From the NCBI GenBank assembly GCA_927797885.1, contig OV696605.1, positions 1,463,157 through 1,527,156 on the forward strand: 64,000 bases of DNA, read 5' to 3'. Every line of letters starts with the position of its first letter. The first letter of the stretch is position 1. Below, piece after piece: positions 1 to 7,586 of the stretch. Source of the DNA: Gloeomargaritales cyanobacterium VI4D9. Lineage in GTDB: Bacteria > Cyanobacteriota > Cyanobacteriia > Gloeomargaritales > Gloeomargaritaceae. Made by a program: the position numbers and the translations under genes. Below the pieces are notes generated by a model, which saw only the letters and a list, made by a program, of their open reading frames with translations, was not told where the DNA came from and ran no database searches.

Positions 1-103
1 GTGCCCGGTACCAAAAAATACAGTTGCCGCATCCCCTCCCCCGCCGCTGTTTTCCCAGTGTACGAAAAACTGTCATCATAGGAATAATTCTCTCACCCTG
101 CCC
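1..103. other. Short leader upstream of the first gene
   Basis: About 100 bases before the first start codon. I see no coding continuation and no clear promoter or terminator; the stretch just upstream of the ATG is AT-richer (GGAATAATTC). It probably holds the promoter of the O-methyltransferase gene, but that is inference. Confidence 0.3.
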
Positions 104-772
104 ATGTCGCCCCAAACCCTGAACCTGACCCCCGACCTGTACCGCTACCTGCAACGCCATTCCCTGCGGGAACCTGACCTCCTGCGCCAGTTGCGCCAGG
201 AAACCCAGACCATGCCCGGGGCACAAATGCAAATCTCCCCGGAACAGGGGCAGTTTATGGCGTTTTTGGTGCAGGTGATGGGGGCACACCGTACCCTGGA
301 AATCGGCGTGTTTACCGGCTATAGCAGTTTGGCAGTGGCACTGGCTCTGCCTCCCACCGGGCGGATGGTGGCTTGTGATATTAACCCGGAATCCACCCAA
401 ATCGCTCGCCGCTACTGGGAAAAAGCCGGGGTTGCCCACAAAATTGACCTGCGGTTGGCTCCGGCAAAAGATACCCTGAATACCCTAATTGCCCAGGGGG
501 AAGCCAATCATTACGATTTCGCTTTCATTGATGCGGACAAGGAAAATTACTGGATTTACTACGAACAATGTCTGCAATTGGTGCGCCCCGGTGGTTTAAT
601 TATGGTAGATAACGTCTTGTGGGGAGGGGCGGTGATAGATGCAACGGTTCAAGATCGGTCAACCCAAGCCATACGTCAGTTTAACGAGAAAGTTTATCAG
701 GACGAACGCATTACATTGGTCATGCTTCCTCTAGCGGATGGGGTGACGCTGGCGTGGAAACGACCTGATTAG
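104..772 (+). CDS. Class I SAM-dependent O-methyltransferase (CCoAOMT-like, family 3)
   Basis: A 222-residue protein of the cation-dependent O-methyltransferase family (caffeoyl-CoA OMT-like), which moves a methyl group from S-adenosylmethionine to a catechol-type hydroxyl. The SAM-binding motif I is seen as LEIGVFTGYSS at residues 65-75. The metal and substrate motif IDADKENY is at 142-149, followed by VDNVLWGG at about 168-175; these acidic and Asn residues are the usual divalent-metal ligands. The length is typical for the family. The ATG at 104 gives the full N-terminal helix, so I kept it. It ends 47 bases before purD on the same strand, so the two may be co-transcribed. The physiological substrate cannot be told from sequence; cyanobacterial relatives methylate small phenolics in vitro. 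Confidence 0.88.
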   Translation: MSPQTLNLTPDLYRYLQRHSLREPDLLRQLRQETQTMPGAQMQISPEQGQFMAFLVQVMGAHRTLEIGVFTGYSSLAVALALPPTGRMVACDINPESTQIARRYWEKAGVAHKIDLRLAPAKDTLNTLIAQGEANHYDFAFIDADKENYWIYYEQCLQLVRPGGLIMVDNVLWGGAVIDATVQDRSTQAIRQFNEKVYQDERITLVMLPLADGVTLAWKRPD

Positions 773-819
773 CAATGTAATGAATTAGTATTAAATATGT
801 ACAATTGGGAGTTTGGTCT

Positions 820-2097
820 GTGAAGGTGCTGGTGGTGGGTGGGGGTGGACGGGAACACGCCCTGGCTTGGAAGTTGGCGCAATCCCCGCAAGTAACGAAG
901 GTGTTTTGTATGCCGGGCAATGGCGGTACTGCCACCCTGTCTAAGTGCCTGAATATGCCCATGTTGCCGGTGGATGTGGAGGGAATTACCCGGTTTGCCC
1001 TGGTGCAGGGGGTGGGGTTGGTGGTGATTGGACCGGAAACCCCTTTGGCGTTGGGCATGGCGGATCAGATGCGGGCGCAGGGGTTGCGGGTGTTGGGACC
1101 AGGACAGGCGGGGGCGCAGTTGGAAGCCAGCAAGGTGTGGGCAAAAGCCTTCATGCAGGCGGAGGGGATTCCCACGGCTCCGGCGCAAGTTTTTCGGGAG
1201 TTGGCTCCTGCCCAAAGTTATATTGAGCAACAGCCCCTGCCAGTGGTGGTGAAGGTGGATGGACTGGCGGCGGGGAAGGGGGTGACGGTGGCGCAAACCC
1301 ACGCCCAGGCGATTCAGGCGGTGCAGGCGGCTTTGACGGGGCAATTTGGGCAAGCGGGACAGCAGGTGTTGGTGGAAACATTTTTGACCGGGGAAGAGCT
1401 TTCCCTGCTGGCTTTGACGGATGGGGAAACCCTCTACCCGCTTTTGCCCGCCCAGGACTATAAACGCTTGGGGGCGGGGGATACGGGACCAAACACGGGG
1501 GGGATGGGTGCTTGTGCGCCGGTGCCCTGGGTGACGGAGGAGTTATTACAGCGGGTGGAGCGGGAAATTTTTGCGCCGCTTTTGGCTGGGTTAAAACGGC
1601 AGGGGATTGACTATCGGGGGGTAATTTACGCCGGATTGATGGTGACGCCCCAGGGTGACCCGTTGGTGGTGGAATTTAACTGTCGCTTTGGTGACCCGGA
1701 AACCCAGGTGATTCTGCCCCTGTTGGATTCTTGCCTGTTGGAGTTGGCGTTAGCCTGTGCGGAGGGACGGTTGGGGGAAGTGCCGCCGCCAGTGTGGCGA
1801 CCTGGATATGCGGCAACGGTGGTGATGGCTTCCGGGGGTTATCCGGGGGAATCGGTTAAGGGTTATCCGGTGCGGGGGCTGGATTTAGCAGAGGCGACGG
1901 GGGCATTGGTGTTTCACGGGGCTACCCGCCGGGAGCGCAACCAAACCTTTACCGATGGGGGACGGGTGTTGAATATCACCGGCTATGGTGCCACGTTGGA
2001 CGAAGCGCTGGAGCAGAGTTATCTGGGGGTGAAACAGGTGAGTTTTACCGATTGCTATTATCGGGAAGACATTGGTTGGCGACTAAAAAATCGTTAG
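820..2097 (+). CDS. purD: Phosphoribosylamine--glycine ligase (GARS)
   Basis: Second step of de novo purine synthesis: ATP-dependent joining of glycine to 5-phosphoribosylamine, in the cytosol. About 425 residues, the usual size for monofunctional PurD. Seen: N-terminal VKVLVVGGGGREHALAWKL, the ATP-grasp region with VVVKVDGLAAGKGV, GPNTGGMGA in the middle, and FNCRFGDPETQ near residue 290, all PurD signatures. I chose the GTG at 820 rather than the TTG at 805, because a GGGAG ribosome-binding site (806-810) sits nine bases upstream and the protein then begins at the conserved first beta strand. Part of the same transcriptional direction as the methyltransferase upstream. Confidence 0.95.
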   Translation: MKVLVVGGGGREHALAWKLAQSPQVTKVFCMPGNGGTATLSKCLNMPMLPVDVEGITRFALVQGVGLVVIGPETPLALGMADQMRAQGLRVLGPGQAGAQLEASKVWAKAFMQAEGIPTAPAQVFRELAPAQSYIEQQPLPVVVKVDGLAAGKGVTVAQTHAQAIQAVQAALTGQFGQAGQQVLVETFLTGEELSLLALTDGETLYPLLPAQDYKRLGAGDTGPNTGGMGACAPVPWVTEELLQRVEREIFAPLLAGLKRQGIDYRGVIYAGLMVTPQGDPLVVEFNCRFGDPETQVILPLLDSCLLELALACAEGRLGEVPPPVWRPGYAATVVMASGGYPGESVKGYPVRGLDLAEATGALVFHGATRRERNQTFTDGGRVLNITGYGATLDEALEQSYLGVKQVSFTDCYYREDIGWRLKNR

Positions 2098-2167
2098 GGA
2101 TGGGATACCTACAGGTCGGTTCCATCTAATTGTTGAATTTTGCAAAGCCGTCTGATAATCAATTTGC

Positions 2168-2292
2168 TATAGCTAAGCATACAAAGGTTGACATGATATG
2201 GGTCGCTGGGCGTAGCCCCACATTGGTTTCCCATAGCGAAGCGTGGCGTAGCCATGAATCTTAAGGCGACAACCTTAACCTACATAGCTATA
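2168..2292. repeat. MITE-like element, family E copy 1
   Basis: A 125-bp element with terminal inverted repeats TATAGCTAAG at the left and a slightly diverged TAGCTATA at the right. The interior contains ACATGATATGGGTCGCTGGG and the short palindromic insert AGCGAAGCGTGGCGTAGCC. A second copy in the opposite orientation lies at 20693-20821, inside an IS1 transposase remnant. No coding capacity. The TA-bearing ends suggest mobilisation by an IS630/Tc1-type transposase, which is inference. Confidence 0.8.
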
Positions 2293-2293
2293 A

Positions 2294-2390
2294 TATAGTA
2301 ATCCTACTTAATTGAATGGGAATTACTTAGAACCAAGGACGGGGGCGGTGCCCCTGCGACCCCTGTTCTAAACCCATTCATTTAAGAGCC
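2294..2390 (-). repeat. Family A element, incomplete copy
   Basis: Starts with TATAGTAATCCTA, a one-base variant of the family A end TATAGCAATCCTA, then carries the GC-rich family core (GAACCAAGGACGGGGGCGG followed by TGCCCCTGCGACCCC). The right-hand inverted repeat is lost. Instead the sequence runs into a block that is the inverted copy of the region downstream of the DUF29 gene (6060-6265). It directly abuts the family E element on its left. Confidence 0.7.
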
Positions 2391-2477
2391 AGATTGATAA
2401 CGAAAAAAATTCTTCATTAAGTATTTTACCTACCTCAAATTTATAAACTTTTGTTGCAGAGTTCAACTGTCTATGAC

Positions 2478-2560
2478 CTATTCCGGTTGCCAAGGGAACC
2501 AGTTTTCATCCAGGGCTTGCTCTAGGGTAAAGTCAGGCTCTTCAGGAATTAAACTAGAGG
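2478..2560 (-). pseudogene. 3' remnant of a DUF29 gene
   Basis: Read on the minus strand this gives the last about 25 residues of a DUF29 protein (EEPDFTLEQALDENW, then FPWQPE and a stop), nearly identical to the C-terminus of the intact gene at 5651-6124. The homology continues past the stop codon into 2345-2477, which mirrors the downstream flank of the intact gene. No start or upstream part is present, so it is a fragment left by an inverted duplication. A 68-residue open frame on the plus strand here is a shadow of this fragment. Confidence 0.8.
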
Positions 2561-2601
2561 ATGTTTTCATTACTTTAAGTATGTTTTTTTCTGGCTTTTT
2601 G

Positions 2602-2720
2602 GGCACCTCTATTTATCAATTTTTGTACTTACACGACAGGCTCGGAAGCCCCATTCTTTCGCTGGTTAATGATCAATAACCGCAGGGGTTCTTCTCAATA
2701 GCTATGAATTAATCGAGGTG
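2602..2720 (+). repeat. MITE-like element, family C copy 1
   Basis: Begins GGGCACCTCTATTTAT and ends in the inverted form GAATTAATCGAGGTGCC, about 119 bp. The interior (CTTACACGACAGGCT, then GGAAGCCCCATTCTTTCGC) is shared with copies at 16035-16157 and, in inverted orientation, 52385-52555. No coding potential is apparent. It lies downstream of the minus-strand gene at 2766-3146 and could form a long hairpin in its transcript. Confidence 0.75.
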
Positions 2721-2765
2721 CCTGAGCGGAAGTGCCGTGTCTGGTAGGAGGTGGCAACATTTGGA

Positions 2766-3146
2766 CTAGCGGCTATGTAACCAAGTCGCCAAAATTTGAA
2801 TAAAGCCGAAAATGGCTAGTAAGATGATTACTAGCAAGAATAAAATAAATAGCAAGGGGAGGCGAATTAATAATAGAGAAAAGCCATTCAAGGGTGTGAC
2901 CCGTCCCCAAATCTGATAGAGTCTTTGCCAAGATTGCCCATCCCAAAACCAAGCCCGTTGGGCGGGATAGGTGCTACTGAGTTGTTCGAGAATTTGATCG
3001 GATTCTTTGAGTACAAAAATTTGCTGGCAACGGTCACAGCCCAAGGCATCGGTCAAGGTGATCCGCTGTAACCGACCCCCCCGGCGACAACAGGGGCAAG
3101 GGTACACCCGGTTGAGATCAATTTTTTGGGCACTCCATTTGCCCAT
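2766..3146 (-). CDS. Small zinc-ribbon protein with C-terminal membrane anchor, function unknown
   Basis: A 126-residue conserved-looking protein. Near the N-terminus it has two cysteine clusters, YPCPCCRRGGR and LGCDRCQQIF, consistent with a treble-clef or zinc-ribbon metal site. Near the C-terminus there is a strongly hydrophobic stretch (LLFILFLLVIILLAIFGFI) that is one long or two short membrane helices. The middle is Trp-rich. I chose the ATG at 3146 because AAAGGA stands about ten bases upstream; an in-frame ATG at 3176 would add ten unconvincing residues. It is divergent from the hydantoinase-like gene at 3206 with only about 60 bases between them, so the two share a promoter region. 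I do not know its function; a membrane-tethered nucleic-acid-binding or sensing role would be a guess. Confidence 0.75.
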   Translation of the reverse strand: MGKWSAQKIDLNRVYPCPCCRRGGRLQRITLTDALGCDRCQQIFVLKESDQILEQLSSTYPAQRAWFWDGQSWQRLYQIWGRVTPLNGFSLLLIRLPLLFILFLLVIILLAIFGFIQILATWLHSR

Positions 3147-3205
3147 CGTGTTAGGTTCCTTTCCCGATACCATCATTCTAAGCGTCTTTTGCGAATGGGG
3201 AGTGC

Positions 3206-5320
3206 ATGACCACCCCGGCGGGGATCAAAATTGGCATTGACGTGGGGGGCACGTTTACCCATGCGGTGGCGGTGGATACCCTCAGCCATCAACTGTTGGG
3301 GAAGGTGCGGGTGCCCACGACCCACCGGGCGGCATTGGGGGTGGCCGAGGGGGTTGTCCAGTCCTTACAGGAATTATTGCGGGTCACGGGGTTGGAACCA
3401 GCGCAAATTCAACTGATTGCCCACAGTACAACCCAAGCCACCAATGCGCTCCTGGAGGGGGATGTGGCGACGGTTGGCATTATTGCCCTCAGCAGTCGCC
3501 TGTTGGGATGGGTGGCGCAGGCGCAGACCCAGGTGCGGGATGTGGAACTGGCACCGGGGCAGTTTTTACCCACCTGTCACGGCTGGCTCCCGACGGATGG
3601 GGGGGTGAATTTAACGGATTTGGAAAGGTTGGTAACCCGTCTCCAAGCTCAGGGGGCGCAGGTGTTTGCCGTCAGTGGTGCCTTTGCGGTGGATGACCCC
3701 GAACCGGAACAGCAGGTGGTGGCTTGGTTGCGCCAGCGGGGTTTTTTGGCGACGGCGGGGTGTGAATTGTCCCAACTCTATGGGCTGGGGTTACGCACCC
3801 GCACGGCGGTGATCAATGCGGCGATTTTGCCCCGGATGCTGGAAACCGCCAACCGTACGGAACAGGCGGTGCGAGCCAGTGGCATTACCGCCCCGGTGAT
3901 GATTATGCGAAGCGATGGGGGGGTGATGGGGATTGGGGAAATGCGTCACCGCCCGATTTTGACCATCCTTTCCGGGCCAGCGGCGGGGGTGGCGGCGGCT
4001 TTGGGGTACGCCCGGGTTTCCCAGGGGTTATTTTTGGATGTGGGTGGCACCAGCACCGATATTTCCGTAATTCTCCAGGGGCGACCCCAGGTGAAAACGG
4101 CGGAGGTGGCGGGCAAACGGTTGTACCTCAAATCCTTGGATGTGCGTACCCTGGGAATTGCTGGGGGTTCCGTACCCCGCCTGCAGAGAAACCGGCTGGT
4201 GGACGTGGGACCCCGCAGTGCCCATATTGCCAACTTGCAGTATATGAGTTTTACCGATGCCGCCCCGGCACCCGACCCTTGGCAACGGCAGATTTTAACA
4301 TCTCAGCATTATTTAGCGGTGGCAGAAGGGGGACAGCCTGCTTGGACTTTTACCCCGACGGATGCGGCGGTGGTGTTGGGGTTATTGGCTGAACCAACTC
4401 TGGATGAAGCGGGCAAAACCCGGGTGACTTGGTTGGCTGAGGATTTGGGCATGACCCCCACGACCCTGGCGCAACGGGTGCTGGATTTAGCCAGCCGGAA
4501 GGTGCAACGAGTGATTGAGCGGCTGATCGCCGAGTATGAACTGGAACGGGACAGCTTGGTTTTGGTGGGGGGCGGCGGGGGAGCGGGGGCATTGGTGCCC
4601 TACGTGGCGCAAAAGATGGGGCTACCGCATTGGTTGGCTCCCGATGCGGAGGTGATTGCCGCCATTGGGGTCGCCCTAGGGTTGATCCAGGAAACCATCG
4701 AGCGGAGTGTGGTCAATCCCACCCCAGCGGATGTGCGCCAAGTGCGCCAGGAAGTTGTGCAGGCGGTTACTCGCATGGGGGCGCATCCGGCCACCATTAG
4801 CGTGCGGGTCGAGGTGGATCAACGGCAACAGAAAATCATCGCCACCGGCACCGGGGCGTTGGCATTGCAAACCCGGCGGGAATTATCCGCCCTAGAACCA
4901 GCTCATTTACTAACCCTAGCGGCGCAATCCCTGGGTTGTCGCAAAGAGCAGGTTCAGTTGGTGGCAGTGCAGGGGGACTACCGGATTTATCAACGGCAGG
5001 CTTCCCGGTGGGGGCAGGGTTATCCACCGGTGCGGGTCATCCATCGGGACGGGGTGATTGTTTTGCAATTGCGCCGGGCAGTGGTTCACGCCACCACCGT
5101 CGGGCAGGGGATTACCATACTCCTCGACCTGCTCAATACCCATAAAACCTATGGAGATGGGGGGGAATTATACCCAGCGGTGTGGATCATTCTGCCGGAG
5201 CGGATTTTGGACTGTTCCGGGTTGGTGACCCCGGCTCAGATTATTTCTCTGGTCAATCTGGAATTAGAAACCTATGGGGAAGAGGTGGAGATTATTTTGT
5301 TGTTGGCAGTGAAGATTTAG
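3206..5320 (+). CDS. Hydantoinase/oxoprolinase family protein (HyuA-like)
   Basis: 704 residues of the HyuA/oxoprolinase A family, ATP-dependent enzymes that open cyclic amides such as hydantoins or 5-oxoproline. Seen: N-terminal phosphate-binding motif GIDVGGTFTHAVAVD (residues 9-23), a second actin-like ATPase motif FLDVGGTSTDISVI at about 275, and the glycine-rich LVLVGGGGGAGALV at about 452. The C-terminal about 180 residues go beyond the minimal family core. The usual partner HyuB is not adjacent, so this may act alone or with an unlinked partner; substrate unknown. The ATG at 3206 has a purine-rich GGGGAG just upstream. Very GC-rich third positions match its housekeeping neighbours, so there is no sign of transfer. 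Confidence 0.85.
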   Translation: MTTPAGIKIGIDVGGTFTHAVAVDTLSHQLLGKVRVPTTHRAALGVAEGVVQSLQELLRVTGLEPAQIQLIAHSTTQATNALLEGDVATVGIIALSSRLLGWVAQAQTQVRDVELAPGQFLPTCHGWLPTDGGVNLTDLERLVTRLQAQGAQVFAVSGAFAVDDPEPEQQVVAWLRQRGFLATAGCELSQLYGLGLRTRTAVINAAILPRMLETANRTEQAVRASGITAPVMIMRSDGGVMGIGEMRHRPILTILSGPAAGVAAALGYARVSQGLFLDVGGTSTDISVILQGRPQVKTAEVAGKRLYLKSLDVRTLGIAGGSVPRLQRNRLVDVGPRSAHIANLQYMSFTDAAPAPDPWQRQILTSQHYLAVAEGGQPAWTFTPTDAAVVLGLLAEPTLDEAGKTRVTWLAEDLGMTPTTLAQRVLDLASRKVQRVIERLIAEYELERDSLVLVGGGGGAGALVPYVAQKMGLPHWLAPDAEVIAAIGVALGLIQETIERSVVNPTPADVRQVRQEVVQAVTRMGAHPATISVRVEVDQRQQKIIATGTGALALQTRRELSALEPAHLLTLAAQSLGCRKEQVQLVAVQGDYRIYQRQASRWGQGYPPVRVIHRDGVIVLQLRRAVVHATTVGQGITILLDLLNTHKTYGDGGELYPAVWIILPERILDCSGLVTPAQIISLVNLELETYGEEVEIILLLAVKI

Positions 5321-5410
5321 TGATAGCAATCATAAATGATTTTAGAACAGGGATTGCAGGGGCACTGCCCTCATCCTTAGTTCTGGGAAATTTCTATTCG
5401 TTTTTGTGAA
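5321..5410 (+). repeat. Family A element, truncated copy
   Basis: Starts just after the hydantoinase-like stop codon with ATAGCAATCATAAATG, a diverged A-family end, followed by the family core (AGAACAGGGATTGCAGGGGC, ACTGCCCTCATCC, TTAGTTCTGGG). The right inverted repeat is missing; the sequence passes directly into a family B element at 5412. Confidence 0.65.
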
Positions 5411-5411
5411 T

Positions 5412-5528
5412 TACAGTCTTTTGAGGGGTTATGGGATACAGTTGAACCTCACTTACCGTAGGTCAATCTTGGTAAGCCTTTAGGATGATCGAGGCTTTTT
5501 GTATCCTTTAATTGACAAATAGACTGTA
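5412..5528 (+). repeat. MITE-like element, family B copy 1
   Basis: 117 bp bounded by TA-CAGTCTTTTG at the left and AATAGACTG-TA at the right. Both ends continue inwards to GGATAC (inverted at the right end). It is nearly identical, in inverse orientation, to the 117-bp copy at 16357-16473. The outer bases match the ends of the IS630-type element at 21189-22215, which makes B a candidate non-autonomous derivative of that element. Confidence 0.85.
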
Positions 5529-5650
5529 TGAATGTGCCGGTGGCAGGTGGCCGTAGGCGTAGGAAGTATGTCAAGTAGATCAATTAGTCCTTATGGGGAA
5601 CGCCACGCTACGCTAAGAGAAGAACGACCTAAGCCTGGAGGTAATGAGCG

Positions 5651-6124
5651 ATGCAACCTCAAGTTAAAGCGAAACCCAAATCCCTATACGATACAGACTA
5701 TCAACTGTGGATTGATGGCACTGTTGCTCAGTTAAAATCAGGCGACTTCAGCGACCTTGATGTGGAGAATTTAATCGAGGAGGTTGAAAGCTTGGGCAGA
5801 AGTCAGAAACACGCCATTTCCAGTTACCTTCTGCGCCTTTGTGAACATCTGCTCAAGTTTAAATATTGGGAATCTGAGCGCGAGAGTTGTTTTAGGGGCT
5901 GGGATGTGGAGATTGCACATTTTCGTCTGCAAATCCAAGAATACCTTGATGCCAGTCCTAGCTTAAAGCCTTTCTTAAAGGACAACTTTCGCAAACAGTA
6001 CAACAACGGCAGGAAACTTTTTCTTAAAGCCAGTCGGCTTCATTCTAGCTTGATTTCTGAAGAGCCTGACTTTACCCTAGAGCAAGCCCTGGATGAAAAC
6101 TGGCTCCCTTGGCAACCGGAATAG
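5651..6124 (+). CDS. DUF29 family protein
   Basis: 157 residues of the DUF29 family, common in multiple copies in cyanobacterial genomes and of unknown function. Typical features seen: N-terminal YDTDYQLWIDGTVAQLKSGD, the DVENLIEEVESLGR motif around residues 37-50, and a helical middle with LLRLCEHLLKFKYW. A GGAG ribosome-binding site lies ten bases before the ATG. The last 80 bases and the downstream flank are duplicated in inverted orientation at 2345-2560. Repeats crowd both sides, which fits the mobile or accessory character of this family. No neighbouring gene suggests a role. Confidence 0.85.
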   Translation: MQPQVKAKPKSLYDTDYQLWIDGTVAQLKSGDFSDLDVENLIEEVESLGRSQKHAISSYLLRLCEHLLKFKYWESERESCFRGWDVEIAHFRLQIQEYLDASPSLKPFLKDNFRKQYNNGRKLFLKASRLHSSLISEEPDFTLEQALDENWLPWQPE

Positions 6125-6215
6125 GTCATAGACAGTTGAACTCTGCAACAAAAGTTTATAAATTTGAGGTAGGTAAAATACTTAATGAGGAATTTTTTTC
6201 GTTATCAATCTGGCT

Positions 6216-6310
6216 CTTAAATGAATGGGTTTAGAACAGGGGTCGCAGGGGCACTGCCCTCATACTTGGTTCTGGACAATTTTTGTCCGCTAATTAAAGT
6301 TAATTAAATT
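6216..6310 (+). repeat. Family A element core, decayed copy
   Basis: Carries the A-family core (AGAACAGGGGTCGCAGGGGC, ACTGCCCTCATAC, TTGGTTCTGG) followed by an AT-rich tail, without clear terminal TATAGCAATCC ends. Its left part belongs to the block duplicated in inverted orientation at 2345-2477. It sits 90 bp downstream of the DUF29 stop codon. Confidence 0.6.
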
Positions 6311-6344
6311 TGTAGATAGAAAACTTTTGGATTAAATATATGTA

Positions 6345-6446
6345 TATAGCAATCCTAAATAAGAATGGAACAGGGGTCGCAGGGGCACCGCCCCCGTCTC
6401 TGGTTCTGGGAAATTTGTGTTCGTTAATCAAATAGGATTGCTATAT
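6345..6446 (+). repeat. MITE-like element, family A, complete copy
   Basis: Ends are TATAGCAATCCTA and the inverted TAGGATTGCTATA; total about 102 bp. The core reads GAACAGGGGTCGCAGGGGC, ACCGCCCCCGTC, TCTGGTTCTGGG, with an internal GC-rich inverted repeat. Its right end lies only about four bases before the ATG of the coiled-coil gene at 6450. Confidence 0.85.
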
Positions 6447-6449
6447 ATT

Positions 6450-6809
6450 ATGGCACGTTGGAATGACGAGATGTTAGACCGCCTGGCTGACCAAACCCAG
6501 GCGAATGCCGAAGCCATTACTCGGTTAGAAGCCAAGGTAGATGCCAATACCGAAGCCATTAACCGGCTGGAAGCAAAAGTAGATGCCAACACGGAAGCCA
6601 TCCGAGAACTGCGATCAGGACAGGCGGCGAATGCTGAAGCTATCCGGGAACTGCGAGAAGGGCAAGCCATGATGATGCAAATGTTCATCCAACAGCAAAG
6701 TGCCATCGAAGAATTGCGTCGAGATACTCGTGCCATCCAAGCGGATGTACGTTTGATCCTAGATACCCTCACCCACAACTATCCCAATGGACAACAAGGG
6801 GTAAATTAG
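6450..6809 (+). CDS. Coiled-coil repeat protein, tandem paralogue 1
   Basis: 119 residues, unknown function. Almost entirely helical: a 14-residue unit of the type ANTEAITRLEAKVD is repeated about three times (residues 15-55), passing into RELRSGQ/RELREGQ units and a C-terminal QSAIEELRRDTRAIQADVRLILDTL segment. This predicts a long parallel coiled coil, probably an oligomeric scaffold. The adjacent gene at 6836 is a close paralogue with one extra unit. The ATG at 6450 begins MARWNDEMLDRLADQ as in the paralogue. No ribosome-binding site precedes it, because a family A repeat ends immediately upstream; the paralogue has GGAGTGA. Expression of this copy may therefore be altered. Confidence 0.7.
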   Translation: MARWNDEMLDRLADQTQANAEAITRLEAKVDANTEAINRLEAKVDANTEAIRELRSGQAANAEAIRELREGQAMMMQMFIQQQSAIEELRRDTRAIQADVRLILDTLTHNYPNGQQGVN

Positions 6810-6835
6810 ATAAATACCTTGTGGAGTGAATAATT

Positions 6836-7237
6836 ATGGCACGCTGGAATGACGAGATGTTAGACCGCTTGGCTGACCAAACCCAGGCGAATGCCGAAGC
6901 CATTACTCGGTTAGAAGCCAAGGTAGATGCCAATACCGAAGCCATTACCCGGTTGGAAGCAAAAGTAGATGCCAACGCCGAAGCCATTACCCGGCTGGAA
7001 GCAAAAGTAGATGCCAATACGGAAGCGATTCGGGAACTGCGGAAAGGGCAGGAGGCGAATGCGGAAGCCATCCGAGAACTGCGAGAAGGACAGGCGATGA
7101 TGATGCAAATGTTCATCCAACAGCAAAGTGCCATCGAAGAATTGCGTCGGGATACTCGTACCATCCAAACAGATGTACGGTTGATCCTAGATACCCTCAC
7201 CCGCAACTATCCCAACGGACGTAAAGGAGCAAATTAA
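6836..7237 (+). CDS. Coiled-coil repeat protein, tandem paralogue 2
   Basis: 133 residues, about 90 percent identical to the product of 6450-6809 over shared parts. It has four 14-residue heptad-pair units (ANTEAITRLEAKVD type) against about three in the first copy. The length difference is one 42-base DNA unit, so the repeat array itself expands and contracts. The C-terminal MMMQMFIQQQSAIEELRRD and VRLILDTLTRNYPNG are conserved. A GGAGTGA sequence about eight bases upstream is a reasonable ribosome-binding site. Function unknown; coiled-coil oligomerisation is the only supported inference. Confidence 0.75.
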   Translation: MARWNDEMLDRLADQTQANAEAITRLEAKVDANTEAITRLEAKVDANAEAITRLEAKVDANTEAIRELRKGQEANAEAIRELREGQAMMMQMFIQQQSAIEELRRDTRTIQTDVRLILDTLTRNYPNGRKGAN

Positions 7238-7586
7238 ATCGTAAAAAATACTGACAATTATTATACAGTTACTATACTTACACAACACTTAGTATTGAAA
7301 ATAAACGGCAAGGGCAGGAAAATCACTCAGAAAATGGCACAAAGACTAGGAATTTCTGGGAACTTGGACGCACCCACCCCCGTCCATCAGCATTAACCGT
7401 TTCTCTGGCTTTTGCGTCTGGCTCCTCAATGCTCCCAAAACCAGGGGATGCGGTCGGGTGATTCCTATCACATGGTTGATTAACTGGGCGTGATTATACT
7501 AATTGGTGTGATCTATTTGGTCATTACCAAATGGTATAAGTTCCACCCTCATCTGTAACATCCTCTTTCCCTCTGGACTAACGATT
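7238..7586 (+). promoter_or_regulatory. Upstream region of the hps operon with an inverted-repeat operator candidate
   Basis: 350 bases without a gene. About 55-70 bases before the hpsA start there is a perfect inverted repeat, ATTTGGT (7515-7521) and ACCAAAT (7526-7532) with a four-base gap, followed at once by TATAAG (7535-7540), a plausible -10 box. TGTGATCT (7506-7513) just upstream equals one half of a CRP-type site, but the second half is poor. No good -35 box is seen, so an activator-dependent promoter is likely. The rest of the gap shows nothing I recognise. Confidence 0.4.

Noticed and set aside
2473-2679. A 68-codon open frame on the plus strand
   Set aside because: It is the antisense of the DUF29 tail fragment plus part of a family C repeat; no ribosome-binding site and no protein-like composition.
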